DNA of 64,000 bases from the NCBI RefSeq assembly GCF_030128875.1, contig NZ_CP124620.1:4262501-4326500 (forward strand), given 5' to 3'. Source of the DNA: Stenotrophomonas sp. BIO128-Bstrain (GTDB taxonomy: Bacteria; Pseudomonadota; Gammaproteobacteria; Xanthomonadales; Xanthomonadaceae). The notes under the pieces were generated by a model. That model saw only the letters and a program-made list of their open reading frames with translations. It was not told where the DNA came from and ran no database searches. Within the stretch, counting starts at the first letter, position 1, and every line of letters begins with the position of its first letter. The translations under genes and the position numbers were made by a program. This document shows, piece after piece, positions 7,011 to 16,102 of the stretch.

Positions 7011-9542
7011 GTGACCAGCTCCAACAAGACGATTCTCGCTACCTGCCTGCTGGCTGCGCTGGCCTCGACGGCCGGTGCCGCACCGGCCACCGGTGAACGC
7101 CTCAAGGACTGGCCCCATGTGACCAGCGCGATCGGGCCGGATGCTGCGCTGGAGGCGCGGGTGCAGGAGATCGTGGCGCAGATGACGCTGGCGCAGAAGG
7201 TGGGCCAGATGACCCAGCCCGAGATCAAGATGATCACGCCCGACCAGGTCCGCCAGTACTACATCGGCTCGGTCCTCAATGGCGGCGGCTCCTGGCCGGG
7301 CATGGACAAGCACGCCACGGTCGCGCAGTGGCTGCAGTTGGCCGATGCGTATCGGGCGGCCTCGCTGGCCACCGATGCGCGCACACCGATCCCGGTGATC
7401 TGGGGTACCGATGCAGTGCACGGCCACAACAACGTCTACCGTGCCACGCTGTTCCCGCACAACATCGGGCTGGGCGCGGCCGGCGACGCCGCGCTGATCG
7501 AGCGGATCGGCCGGGCCACCGCACACGCGGTGCGTGCCACCGGCATCGACTGGGTGTTCGCGCCGACGCTGGCAGTAGCGCACGATCCACGTTGGGGGCG
7601 CACCTACGAAAGCTATTCCTCCGACCCGCACGTGGTACGGGAATTCGCCCAGGCCTACGTCAAGGGTGCGCAGGGGCGCTTCGGCGACGACGGCAATGTC
7701 GTTGCCACCGCCAAGCACTACATCGGCGATGGCGCGACCGACAGCGGCCGCGACCAGGGCGAAGCGCTGGTCGACAAGGCCACCATGATCAACGTGCACG
7801 GGCAGGGCTACTACGGTGCGCTTGGCGAAGGCGTGCAGACGGTGATGGCCTCGTTCAACAGCTGGAACGACCGCAGCGGTGGCGTCGACTACGGCAAGAT
7901 GCACGGCAACAAAGCGCTGCTGACCGGCGCGCTGAAGGAGAAGATGGGCTTCGACGGTTTCGTCGTCTCCGACTGGAACGGCATCGCCCAGGTGCCGGGC
8001 TGCCGCAACGACAGCTGTGCGCAGGCGATCAACGCCGGCATCGACATGGTGATGGTGCCCGACGACTGGAAGGCCTTCATCGCCAATACCATCGCCCAGG
8101 TGGAGAGCGGGGAGATCCCGATGGCGCGCATCGATGATGCGGTCACCCGCATCCTGCGCGTGAAGCTGCGCGCGGGCCTGTTCGATCACAAGCCGTCCGA
8201 CAGCCGCCATGCCGGTGACGTCGCCGCCGTGCAGCACCGTGAGCTGGCGCGCCAGGCCGTGCGTGAGTCGCTGGTGCTGCTCAAGAACGAGGCCAAGGTG
8301 TTGCCACTGCGCCGCGATGCGCGGGTGATGGTGGTCGGCAAGAGTGCCGACAACCTGTCCGATCAGTCCGGTGGCTGGTCGCTGACCTGGCAGGGCACCG
8401 AGAACCGCAATGCCGATTTCCCCACTGCCGATTCGGTGCTGGGTGCGCTGCGTGCCGAACTTGGCGCACAGAAGGTTGCCTACAGCGCCGATGCGACGGC
8501 GCTGGATCCCGCGCAGTTCGACGTCGTGGTGGCCGTGATCGGCGAGACGCCATATGCCGAAACCAACGGCGACATCCTCGCGTCCGATCCGGTCAGCCAC
8601 AGCCGTGCCTATCCGCAGGATCTGGCCGTGCTGCGCGCGGCCCAGGCCAGTGGCAAACCGGTGGTGACCGTGTACTTCTCCGGGCGCCCGATGTACACCA
8701 ACGATCTGCTCAACCACTCCCAGGCCTTCGTGGCGGCGTGGTTGCCGGGTACCGAAGGCAAGGGCATCACCGACGTGCTGGTGGCTGGCAAGGACGGCAA
8801 GCCCGCGCATGATTTCCGCGGGCGGCTGAGCTTCCCGTGGCCGGGCGTGCCGTGCCCGGCGCCGATCGACCGCCCGGATCCGAAGCAGCCGCCGCTGTTC
8901 GCGCTTGGCCACGGCCTGAGTTACCGCACCCCGGGCAAGGTCGACCGCCTGCCCGAAGCCAACCCGGACAACTGCGGCGAGGTCACCACGGTGCCGATCT
9001 TCAACCGGGCCGACACGCCGCCGTTCGCGCTGCATGTGGCGGCCGCTGGTGCCACCCAGCCGCTGGGCAACGACCTCAACGCCACGTTGCGCTGGCCGGC
9101 CGCCGCGCCGGTAGTGCAGGTACGCACCGTGCAGATCAATACCCAGCAGGATGCCAAGGAAGTGACCTGGCTGGCGCCGGCGCAGTTGATCGCACGCAGT
9201 TCCTCGCGGCGCAACCTGGGTGCGCTGGCCCGTAATCACGGCGCGCTGCAGTTTGACGTGCAGCTGGTGCAGCGCCCGGTGTCGCCGGTGAAGGTGACCA
9301 TGCAGTGCGGTACCGGCTGCGAGGGCGGCGTGGATATCGCGCCGGTCCTGGCCACCCTTTCGCCGGGGCAGAAGCAGACCGTGACCGTACCGCTGGCGTG
9401 CTTTGCCAAGCAGGGCGTGGACCTGGGTGCGGTGGAAGCACCGTTCGTGGTGAGCGCCGACAAGCCGTTCGCGGCGGCGTTCACCCAGGTGCGCGTATCG
9501 GTGGATGCAGACAATGCGGCGGGCGGGGTGCGCTGCCCGTAG
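7011..9542 (+). CDS. secreted GH3 beta-glucosidase / exo-1,4-beta-glucosidase
   Basis: An 843-residue glycoside hydrolase family 3 enzyme. The start is GTG 7011, with AGAGGAAG at 6996-7003 as ribosome-binding site; no in-frame ATG fits better. Residues 1-24 are a signal peptide (ILATCLLAALASTAGAAPA). The GH3 N domain carries VPVIWGTDAVHGHNNV-like substrate residues (IPVIWGTDAVHGHNN), the KHYIGDG loop, and the nucleophile Asp321 in FDGFVVSDWNG. The GH3 C domain follows (RESLVLLKNEAKVLPL; VVMVVGKSADNLSDQSGGW region). A roughly 200-residue C-terminal beta domain is of the type seen in Xanthomonas exo-beta-glucosidases. It releases glucose from beta-glucosides or cello-oligomers in the periplasm. 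Two LacI operators lie upstream. Confidence 0.93.
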   Translation: MTSSNKTILATCLLAALASTAGAAPATGERLKDWPHVTSAIGPDAALEARVQEIVAQMTLAQKVGQMTQPEIKMITPDQVRQYYIGSVLNGGGSWPGMDKHATVAQWLQLADAYRAASLATDARTPIPVIWGTDAVHGHNNVYRATLFPHNIGLGAAGDAALIERIGRATAHAVRATGIDWVFAPTLAVAHDPRWGRTYESYSSDPHVVREFAQAYVKGAQGRFGDDGNVVATAKHYIGDGATDSGRDQGEALVDKATMINVHGQGYYGALGEGVQTVMASFNSWNDRSGGVDYGKMHGNKALLTGALKEKMGFDGFVVSDWNGIAQVPGCRNDSCAQAINAGIDMVMVPDDWKAFIANTIAQVESGEIPMARIDDAVTRILRVKLRAGLFDHKPSDSRHAGDVAAVQHRELARQAVRESLVLLKNEAKVLPLRRDARVMVVGKSADNLSDQSGGWSLTWQGTENRNADFPTADSVLGALRAELGAQKVAYSADATALDPAQFDVVVAVIGETPYAETNGDILASDPVSHSRAYPQDLAVLRAAQASGKPVVTVYFSGRPMYTNDLLNHSQAFVAAWLPGTEGKGITDVLVAGKDGKPAHDFRGRLSFPWPGVPCPAPIDRPDPKQPPLFALGHGLSYRTPGKVDRLPEANPDNCGEVTTVPIFNRADTPPFALHVAAAGATQPLGNDLNATLRWPAAAPVVQVRTVQINTQQDAKEVTWLAPAQLIARSSSRRNLGALARNHGALQFDVQLVQRPVSPVKVTMQCGTGCEGGVDIAPVLATLSPGQKQTVTVPLACFAKQGVDLGAVEAPFVVSADKPFAAAFTQVRVSVDADNAAGGVRCP

Positions 9543-9580
9543 CGCCGGGCTCTGTCCGGCCGGCGTTCGGCGGAGGATGT

Positions 9581-9607
9581 GTGGAGCCGGCCAGCGGCCG
9601 GCACTAC
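9581..9607 (-). repeat. SMAG-type REP element, copy 1
   Basis: Read on the minus strand it is GTAG-TGCCGGCCGCTGGCCGGCT, a GTAG head followed by a GC-rich palindrome: the signature of Stenotrophomonas SMAG repeats. A second copy in the same orientation follows 19 bp later. Confidence 0.75.
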
Positions 9608-9626
9608 CTGCGTGGTGTGGGGATGC

Positions 9627-9653
9627 GTGGAGCCGGCCAACGGCCGGCACTAC
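9627..9653 (-). repeat. SMAG-type REP element, copy 2
   Basis: Same 27-bp unit as the element at 9581, differing at one base in the loop (GTT for GCT read on the minus strand). Tandem same-orientation pairs are a known arrangement of these repeats. Confidence 0.75.
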
Positions 9654-9670
9654 CCGGGCACCCCTCAACG

Positions 9671-9697
9671 AAAAAGGCCCCGCGATGCGGGGCCTTT
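9671..9697 (-). terminator. rho gene terminator (bidirectional)
   Basis: AAAGGCCCCGC-GAT-GCGGGGCCTTT, an 11-bp perfect stem. On the minus strand it ends in TTTTT, 23 bp after the rho stop; on the plus strand it can also serve the glucosidase gene. Confidence 0.88.
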
Positions 9698-9719
9698 CTC
9701 TGTCCGGAAGATGCGCCTA

Positions 9720-11534
9720 TCAGCGCTTCATCGAACCGAAGAACTCGTCGTTGGACTTGGTGTTCTTCATCTTGTCGAGCAGGAATTCCATCGCGGCCAT
9801 TTCATCCATCGGATGCAGCAGCTTGCGCAGGATCCAGATCTTCTGCAGCAGTTCCGGTTCGATCAGCAGGTCTTCGCGACGGGTGCCCGAGCGGTTGATG
9901 TCGATCGCCGGGAACACGCGCTTTTCAGAGATGCGGCGGCTCAGGTGCACTTCGCTGTTGCCGGTGCCCTTGAACTCTTCGTAGATCACCTCGTCCATCT
10001 TGCTGCCGGTATCGACCAGCGCGGTGGCGATGATGGTCAGGCTGCCGCCTTCCTCCACGTTGCGCGCGGCGCCGAAGAAGCGCTTCGGACGGTGCAGGGC
10101 GTTGGCGTCCACACCACCGGTGAGCACCTTGCCGGAGCTGGGCACCACGTTGTTGTAGGCACGCGCCAGGCGGGTGATCGAGTCGAGCAGGATCACCACG
10201 TCCTTCTTGTGCTCGACCAGGCGCTTGGCCCGCTCGATTACCATTTCGGCGACCTGCACGTGGCGCGCAGCCGGTTCGTCGAAGGTGGAGCTGATGACTT
10301 CGCCGCGCACGGTGCGCTGCATTTCCGTCACTTCTTCCGGGCGCTCATCGATCAGCAGCACGATCAGGTGCACGTCCGGATGATTGGTGGTGATCGCCGT
10401 GGCCACCTGCTGCATCATCATCGTCTTGCCGGCCTTGGGCTGGGAGACGATCAGCGAACGCTGACCCTTGCCCTGCGGTGCCATCAGATCGAGGATGCGG
10501 CCGGTGATGTCTTCGGACGAACCGTTGCCGCGTTCCAGGGTGAAGCGCTTGCGCGGGAACAGCGGGGTCAGGTTCTCGAACAGCACCTTGTTCTTGGATG
10601 CTTCCAGCGGCTCACCGTTGATGGTGTCCACGATCGACAGCGCGAAGTAGCGCTCGCCGTCCTTCGGGAAGCGGATGCGGCCGGACAGGTGGTCGCCGGT
10701 GCGCAGGTTGAAGCGGCGGATCTGGCTGGGCGAAATGTAGGTATCGTCCGGGCCGGCCAGGTAGCTGGCTTCGGCCGCGCGCAGGAAGCCGAAGCCGTCC
10801 GGCAGGATTTCCAGCACGCCGTCGGCGGCAACGCCGTCGCCATGACGGGTCAGCACCTTGAGCAGGGCGAAGATCACGTCCTGCTTGCGGGCACGGGCCA
10901 CGCCTTCGGAGATCTGCAGCTGTTCGGCGATTTCCAGCAGCTTCTGTGCCGGCATGCGCTTGAGGTCACTCAGCGAATAGACCGGGAAGCCTTCGGGCAC
11001 GTTGGCCTGCTGGCTGCGCACGAACGGCTGCTGTTCGCCGTTGTCCTGCGGCATGCCGTCGTCGTTGTAGCGATCGCCACCGCGGTTGCGGTCACGGCGA
11101 TTGCGGAAACGGTCGCGGCGGTTGCCTTGGCCCTGACCCTGGCCTTGGCCCTGGTTCTGGCCCTGACCCTGACCCTGCTGGTACGGGTTCTGCCCGCCCT
11201 GCTGGTTCTGGTTTTGGTTTTGGTTTTGGTTCTGGTGCCGGCCATTCTGGTTGCGCTGGCCACCGTCGCCGGTGTCCTGCTGACCACCGCCCTGCGAGGG
11301 CGATGCGTCTCCACCGGCAGGAGCTGCCGGCGCCGATGCCTGCGGGGCTGCCGAAGGAGCAGCAGCCGGCGCCGGCGCGTCAGACGCGGCAGCCAGAGGC
11401 AGAGCGGGTTGTGAGGGGGGGGAACCTGCCTCGGCAGCGGTGTTGGCGGCGGCCTTGGCGACGCGCGGCTTGCGCACGCGCTTCTCGGCGGGCGCGTCGG
11501 CGCTCCCGGGTTCGGAAGTAGTGATATCGGACAA
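9720..11534 (-). CDS. rho: transcription termination factor Rho with long N-terminal extension
   Basis: A 604-residue hexameric RNA helicase that ends Rho-dependent transcripts. The conserved part starts near residue 190 ([20 protein letters not shown]), followed by the cold-shock-like primary RNA-binding domain ([25 protein letters not shown]), Walker A (QPKAGKTMM), Walker B ([18 protein letters not shown]), and Q/R-loop residues. The first about 185 residues are additional: Ala/Pro-rich, then Gln/Asn-rich repeats (about 88-140) and Arg/Asp/Gly-rich (about 143-165). The start is TTG 11534: an in-frame TAG lies 18 bases upstream and GAGGAA is well spaced. It lies downstream of trxA on the same strand, 222 bp apart. 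Confidence 0.95.
   Translation of the reverse strand: MSDITTSEPGSADAPAEKRVRKPRVAKAAANTAAEAGSPPSQPALPLAAASDAPAPAAAPSAAPQASAPAAPAGGDASPSQGGGQQDTGDGGQRNQNGRHQNQNQNQNQNQQGGQNPYQQGQGQGQNQGQGQGQGQGNRRDRFRNRRDRNRGGDRYNDDGMPQDNGEQQPFVRSQQANVPEGFPVYSLSDLKRMPAQKLLEIAEQLQISEGVARARKQDVIFALLKVLTRHGDGVAADGVLEILPDGFGFLRAAEASYLAGPDDTYISPSQIRRFNLRTGDHLSGRIRFPKDGERYFALSIVDTINGEPLEASKNKVLFENLTPLFPRKRFTLERGNGSSEDITGRILDLMAPQGKGQRSLIVSQPKAGKTMMMQQVATAITTNHPDVHLIVLLIDERPEEVTEMQRTVRGEVISSTFDEPAARHVQVAEMVIERAKRLVEHKKDVVILLDSITRLARAYNNVVPSSGKVLTGGVDANALHRPKRFFGAARNVEEGGSLTIIATALVDTGSKMDEVIYEEFKGTGNSEVHLSRRISEKRVFPAIDINRSGTRREDLLIEPELLQKIWILRKLLHPMDEMAAMEFLLDKMKNTKSNDEFFGSMKR
11122..11235. repeat. low-complexity coding repeat in rho
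   Basis: The hexamer GGTTTT/GGTTCT is repeated in tandem (11202-11235), followed by CCCTGG/CCTTGG-type units (11122-11180). They encode Asn-Gln and Gly-Gln dipeptide runs. Such tracts can expand or contract in steps of two codons without breaking the frame. Confidence 0.7.
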
Positions 11535-11756
11535 GTGCTGGATTCCTCGCTAGAAGGTGCGAGCGCCCGGCAGGGCGGCGAACGTTGGGAAAGGATCTGG
11601 AAGGAAACTGCGTCCAGAAGATGCGGCGCGCGAATGCGGCCGGATATGCCGACACTAACACCGGCTCGCGGCAGCGCGCAAGCCGGGTGGGGCAGGGTCA
11701 TTCATGCGGGCGATGGGCCCGCGTGGCAGCCGGACGGGGCCGGCTGCCTGCAGCGA

Positions 11757-12086
11757 TCAGGCCAGGGCCTTGTCGAGCATGCCGGCCAGCTGGGCCTTGC
11801 CGACGGCACCGATCTGCTGGGCCTGGACTTCGCCGTCCTTGAACACCAGCAGCATCGGGATCGAGCGCACGTGGTACTTGGCGGCCAGGGCACGGTTCTG
11901 GTCCACGTTGACCTTGGCGATCTTGGCGCGGCCGTTGTAGGCGTCAGCCAGTTCGTCCAGGGCCGGGGCGATCATCTTGCAGGGACCACACCATTCGGCC
12001 CAGAAATCGACCAGTACCGGTTCCTTGGAATTCAGCACTGCGCTATCAAAGTCGGCGTCGCCGACATGTACAACCTTGTCGCTCAT
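11757..12086 (-). CDS. trxA: thioredoxin
   Basis: A 109-residue cytoplasmic thioredoxin, the usual length. The start is ATG 12086 ([13 protein letters not shown]); the frame is open 25 codons further upstream but without homology. The active site is Trp32-Cys33-Gly-Pro-Cys36-Lys, with Asp27 (VDFWA) and the cis-proline loop ([12 protein letters not shown]) present. It reduces protein disulfides and supplies electrons to ribonucleotide reductase and similar enzymes. The order trxA-rho, with rhlB divergent, is conserved with E. coli. Confidence 0.97.
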   Translation of the reverse strand: MSDKVVHVGDADFDSAVLNSKEPVLVDFWAEWCGPCKMIAPALDELADAYNGRAKIAKVNVDQNRALAAKYHVRSIPMLLVFKDGEVQAQQIGAVGKAQLAGMLDKALA

Positions 12087-12644
12087 CTTGGTTTCTCGTC
12101 TGGTAATGCACCCGGCAGGGCCGGAGGAAGTTGAATTTGGGCAACGCCAACCGGGCGTCACCCTCGTCTGGTGCCTCGTGGCCGCGGGCGGCCAGCGGTG
12201 CGTTCGGCGGATGCCTGGACGCTCACGGGGCGCAGTGTACCGCTATCGCCGTGACCGGACAGACGCTGGTTGGAAAGAAGCGTCCCGTGATCGCCCACCT
12301 GCGTTATCGCGACGATCCTGGTTGATATGCGGGGGCTGGCACGACGCTTCCAGCCCCTTCCGCCGCCCCGTTCAACCGGCGGCAGGGCCGGTGAATGCGA
12401 GGTGGAGAGCCTTCCAGGGCCTGAAACCTGCCGCAAAAGCACGCCGGGCGGACATTCTCATGGCGCTGCGCGACGGGTGATCCCGGTTTGACGCCGACAT
12501 TGCGCTAAACTGGGGCATTGTGCGGCGCCCTGGACCTGGAGTCCGGCCCTGCCAATCCCGGCGCAGGGGCCGTTTGCGACGGTGCCCCCCAAGATTGCAA
12601 GCCACCCCGCACCTCTGCCGGGATGGCCTTACCAAGACGGACTC
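12087..12644. other. 558-bp divergent intergenic region trxA/rhlB
   Basis: No convincing coding sequence. On the plus strand TGCGCTAAACT (12501-12511) is a plausible -10 region for rhlB, implying a leader of roughly 125 nt, but no good -35 is spaced from it. I found no clear promoter for trxA and no strong hairpins. Confidence 0.4.
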
Positions 12645-14357
12645 ATGAGCGACAAACCGCTGACCGATTTGACCTTCTCCTCCTTCGAGCTGCATCCGGC
12701 CCTGCAGGCCGGCCTTGAAGGAGCCGGATTCACCCGTTGCACGCCCATCCAGGCGCTGACCCTGCCGGTCGCGCTGCCCGGCGGCGACGTCGCCGGCCAG
12801 GCCCAGACCGGTACCGGCAAGACCCTGGCCTTCCTGGTCGCCGTGGTGAACCGCCTGCTGACCCGCCCGGCGCTGGCCGACCGCAAGCCGGAAGACCCGC
12901 GCGCGCTGATCCTGGCGCCGACCCGCGAGCTGGCCATCCAGATCCACAAGGACGCCGTGAAGTTCGGCTCCGACCTCGGCCTGCGCTTCGCGCTGGTCTA
13001 CGGTGGCGTGGATTACGACAAGCAGCGCGAGATCCTGCAGCAGGGCGTGGACGTGATCATCGCCACCCCGGGCCGCCTGATCGACTACGTCAAGCAGCAC
13101 AAGGTGGTCTCGCTGCATGCCTGCGAGATCTGCGTGCTCGACGAAGCCGACCGCATGTTCGACCTGGGCTTCATCAAGGACATCCGCTTCCTGCTGCGCC
13201 GCATGCCCGAGCGCACCACGCGCCAGACGCTGCTGTTCAGCGCCACGCTCAGCCACCGCGTGCTGGAGCTGGCCTATGAGCACATGAACGAGCCGCAGAA
13301 GCTGGTGGTGGAGAGCGAATCGATCACCGCCGCCCGCGTGCGCCAGCGCATCTACTTCCCGGCCGACGAAGAGAAGATCCCGCTGCTGCTGGGCCTGCTC
13401 TCGCGCAGCGAAGGCGCCCGCACCATGGTGTTCGTCAATACCAAGGTGTTCGTCGAGCGCGTCGCGCGTTCGCTGGAGAAGGCCGGCTACCGCGTCGGCG
13501 TGCTGTCCGGGGATGTGCCGCAGAAGAAGCGCGAAAGCCTGCTCAACCGCTTCCAGAAGGGCCAGCTGGAAATCCTGGTGGCCACCGATGTGGCCGCCCG
13601 CGGCCTGCACATCGACGGCATCAAGTACGTCTACAACTACGACCTGCCGTTCGATGCGGAAGACTACGTGCACCGCATCGGCCGCACCGCGCGGCTGGGC
13701 GAAGAGGGTGATGCGATCAGCTTCGCCTGCGAGCGCTACGCGATGGGCCTGCCGGATATCGAGGCCTACATCGACCAGAAGATTCCGGTCGAGCCGGTCA
13801 CCAGCGAAATCCTGACCCCGATTCCGCGCGCGCCGCGTGCACCGTCGCCCGAAGGCGAGGGTGATGCCGAGGGCGACGAGAACGAGAGCGTCGGCCAGAT
13901 CTTCCGTGAAGCGCGCGAAGCGCGTGCGGCGGAAGAGCAGCGTCGTGGCGGTGGCAGCAGCCGCGGCGGCAAGCCGTCCGGCGGTCGTGGCGAGCGCCGC
14001 GCCCCGGGTGAGCGCAGTGCCGATGGCAAGCCGCGCCGTGAGCGCAAGCCGCGCGTGGAAGGCGAGCAGCCGGTGGCTGCCGCCGCCGATGCCGTGGCCA
14101 AGCCGCAGCTCGCACCGATCGCCGCCCCGTCCGCCGAAGGCAGCCCGGCCGTGGAAGGCGAGCGCGCCCCGCGCAAGCGTCGTCGCCGTCGCCACGGCCG
14201 TCCGGTCGAAGGTGCCGAAGGCGCGGCAGCCACCGGCCCGGTGACCCCGGTGCAGGTGACCGCCAAGCCGATGCGCGGCACGCCGGCCGCCGATCCGGGC
14301 GCCTCGTTCCTGACCCGCCTGGGCCGCAAGATCCGCCGGATGCTCTCCGGTTCGTAA
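12645..14357 (+). CDS. rhlB: ATP-dependent RNA helicase RhlB
   Basis: A 570-residue DEAD-box helicase starting at ATG 12645 ([14 protein letters not shown]). Motifs in order: Q motif (FTRCTPIQ), motif I (AQTGTGKT), Ia (PTRELAIQ), Ib (TPGRL), II (DEAD as [12 protein letters not shown]), III (FSAT), IV-V ([11 protein letters not shown]), VI (HRIGRTAR). The helicase core ends near residue 400. A further 150 residues form a disordered basic tail with [18 protein letters not shown] and many Arg/Lys/Pro, longer than in E. coli RhlB (421 residues). It probably unwinds mRNA for RNase E-type degradosomes, with the tail as an RNA-binding arm (inference). It is divergent from trxA-rho. Confidence 0.93.
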   Translation: MSDKPLTDLTFSSFELHPALQAGLEGAGFTRCTPIQALTLPVALPGGDVAGQAQTGTGKTLAFLVAVVNRLLTRPALADRKPEDPRALILAPTRELAIQIHKDAVKFGSDLGLRFALVYGGVDYDKQREILQQGVDVIIATPGRLIDYVKQHKVVSLHACEICVLDEADRMFDLGFIKDIRFLLRRMPERTTRQTLLFSATLSHRVLELAYEHMNEPQKLVVESESITAARVRQRIYFPADEEKIPLLLGLLSRSEGARTMVFVNTKVFVERVARSLEKAGYRVGVLSGDVPQKKRESLLNRFQKGQLEILVATDVAARGLHIDGIKYVYNYDLPFDAEDYVHRIGRTARLGEEGDAISFACERYAMGLPDIEAYIDQKIPVEPVTSEILTPIPRAPRAPSPEGEGDAEGDENESVGQIFREAREARAAEEQRRGGGSSRGGKPSGGRGERRAPGERSADGKPRRERKPRVEGEQPVAAAADAVAKPQLAPIAAPSAEGSPAVEGERAPRKRRRRRHGRPVEGAEGAAATGPVTPVQVTAKPMRGTPAADPGASFLTRLGRKIRRMLSGS

Positions 14358-14372
14358 GACCTGACGGCTGAG

Positions 14373-14399
14373 GTAGTGCCGGCCGCTGGCCGGCGCTAC
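14373..14399 (+). repeat. SMAG-type REP element
   Basis: GTAG-TGCCGGCCGCTGGCCGGC-GCTAC: the canonical GTAG head and palindrome, on the plus strand, 15 bp after the rhlB stop. Confidence 0.82.
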
Positions 14400-14461
14400 C
14401 GATCAGCCCCCCATCAGGTTGCCGTTACCTACGCGCCACCCTCGTCCTGCATAATCAGGGG

Positions 14462-15148
14462 ATGAGCGTCCTGCGTTTTGACAATGTCAGCAAACAATAT
14501 GCCGGCGGCCACCAGGCACTGGTGGACGTCAGCTTCGATGTCGCCCCCGGGGAAATGCTGTTCGTTACCGGTCATTCCGGTGCGGGCAAGAGCACCCTGC
14601 TCAAGTTGATCCATCTCGACGAGCGGCCCAGCCGCGGCGCGGTGATCTTCGATGAGCGCAACCTGCTGAAGGTACGCGGCGGCAGTATTCCGCGGCATCG
14701 GCGCGAGGTCGGTGCGGTCTACCAGGACCACCGCCTGCTGATGGACCGCAGCATCGCCGAGAATGTCGCCCTGCCGCTGATCCTGCGTGGCACCCGTCGC
14801 AACGAGATCGGCAAGCGCGTGCGCTCGGTGCTCGAACGGATGGGCCTGGGCCATCGCGAAAAAGCGCTGCCCTCGCAGTTGTCGGCCGGCGAGCAGCAGC
14901 GCGTCGGCATCGCCCGTGCGATTGTCGGCGAGCCCAAGCTGCTGGTCGCCGATGAACCAACCGGCAATCTTGATCCGACCCTGGCGGCAGAAATCATGGC
15001 GTTGTTCGCCGAACTGCCCGACCGCGGCACCAGCGTGCTGGTGGTCAGCCACGATCTGGCCCTGCTGCGGCGCATGCGCAAGCGCGTGCTGATCCTGGAC
15101 CACGGCCGCCTGGTCGATGACATCTCGCCGCAGGACCTGGCCGAATGA
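14462..15148 (+). CDS. ftsE: cell-division ABC ATPase FtsE
   Basis: A 228-residue ATPase of the FtsEX complex at the septum, which couples division to periplasmic peptidoglycan hydrolases. Walker A is GHSGAGKST (37-45), Q-loop VYQDHRLL, signature LSAGEQQR, Walker B LLVADEPTGNLD, and the H-loop VVSHD. The stop overlaps the ftsX start by four bases (ATGA), so translation is coupled. The sequence AGGGG touches the ATG, too close for a normal ribosome-binding site, and CATAAT lies at 14450-14455, so a leaderless transcript is possible (inference). Confidence 0.95.
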   Translation: MSVLRFDNVSKQYAGGHQALVDVSFDVAPGEMLFVTGHSGAGKSTLLKLIHLDERPSRGAVIFDERNLLKVRGGSIPRHRREVGAVYQDHRLLMDRSIAENVALPLILRGTRRNEIGKRVRSVLERMGLGHREKALPSQLSAGEQQRVGIARAIVGEPKLLVADEPTGNLDPTLAAEIMALFAELPDRGTSVLVVSHDLALLRRMRKRVLILDHGRLVDDISPQDLAE

Positions 15149-16095
15149 ATACCCCGGTGACCAAGGAAACCGCCGCGCCATCGCGCCTTGGCGTGTGGCT
15201 GCACCACCACGGCCACAGCGTGGTCTTCAGCCTCGGCCGCGCGTGGCGCAAGCCGTGGGCGACCCTGCTGACCGTGATGGTCATGGCACTGGCGCTGGCC
15301 CTGCCGCTGGGCCTGTCGATCGCGCTGGACAACCTCAAGCACTTCGCTGGCAGCGTGCAGCAATCGCGCGACATCAACCTGTTCCTCAAGACCGATGCCG
15401 GTGCCGATGCGGCCGGCCAGGTCGCCGAGACCCTGCGCGGCCGCGCCGATGTGGCCAACGTCACCGTGCAGACACCCGAGCAGGGCTTGGCCGAGCTGCG
15501 CGAGAGCGCCGGGCTGGGCGAAGCGATCGATGCGCTGCATGACAACCCGCTGCCGACCCTGCTGATCGTGACCCCGGGCGAGGGCGCTGATGACACGCGC
15601 CTGGCACAGTCGCTGGAAGGCCTGCCGCAGGCCGATCTGGTGCAGCACGATGCGCTGTGGCGCAAGCGCCTGGATGGCTGGCTCGGATTCGGCACGCGCC
15701 TGGTGCAGGTGCTGTCGGTCCTGCTCGGCCTCGGCGCCGCACTGGTGGTCGGGAATACCGTGCGCCTGGACATCCAGGCCCGCCGCGATGAGATCGGTGT
15801 GCTGCAGCTGCTCGGTGCCAGCGATGGCTTCATCCGTCGCCCGTTCCTGTACCTGGGCGCGTGGTACGGCCTGGGCGCCGGCGCGGTGGCGCTGGCCCTG
15901 ATCGGTGCCGCCGGGCTGGCGCTGCGCCCGCCGCTGGCGGCGCTCTCGCAGAGTTATGGCAGCCCGTTCGTGCTGCATGGTCTGGACCTGCTGCATTCCT
16001 CGTTCGTGCTGCTCGGCACCGTAGTGCTGGGCTGGCTGGGCGCCTGGCTGGTGACGGGACATTTCCTGCGCCAGACCCGTCCCACCGAAACCTGA
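15145..16095 (+). CDS. ftsX: cell-division permease-like protein FtsX
   Basis: A 316-residue inner-membrane partner of FtsE. It has a cytoplasmic N-terminus, TM1 (TLLTVMVMALALALPLGLSIAL, about 36-57), a large periplasmic domain of about 110 residues that binds hydrolase activators, then three TMs (VLSVLLGLGAALVVGNTVRL, FLYLGAWYGLGAGAVALALI, VLLGTVVLGWLGAWLVTG). Family-type residues NTVRLDIQARRDEIGVLQLLGAS follow TM2. It begins inside the ftsE stop codon. Confidence 0.95.
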   Translation: MNTPVTKETAAPSRLGVWLHHHGHSVVFSLGRAWRKPWATLLTVMVMALALALPLGLSIALDNLKHFAGSVQQSRDINLFLKTDAGADAAGQVAETLRGRADVANVTVQTPEQGLAELRESAGLGEAIDALHDNPLPTLLIVTPGEGADDTRLAQSLEGLPQADLVQHDALWRKRLDGWLGFGTRLVQVLSVLLGLGAALVVGNTVRLDIQARRDEIGVLQLLGASDGFIRRPFLYLGAWYGLGAGAVALALIGAAGLALRPPLAALSQSYGSPFVLHGLDLLHSSFVLLGTVVLGWLGAWLVTGHFLRQTRPTET

Positions 16096-16102
16096 GCCCC
16101 GC

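Noticed and set aside
6915-9668. Long minus-strand open frame over the GH3 gene
   Set aside because: Antisense shadow rich in Arg/His/Gly without recognisable motifs; the plus strand encodes a complete GH3 enzyme.
11202-11235. Short tandem hexamers as a possible CRISPR or VNTR outside genes
   Set aside because: They lie in frame inside rho and encode Asn-Gln repeats; no spacer structure.
9579-11414. Plus-strand frame over rho ending in hydrophobic Leu/Val repeats
   Set aside because: The apparent membrane-like stretch is the complement of the Gln/Asn and Gly/Gln codon repeats of rho.
12131-12580. Small open frames in the trxA-rhlB gap
   Set aside because: No ribosome-binding sites, no overlap with known families and composition like random high-GC sequence.
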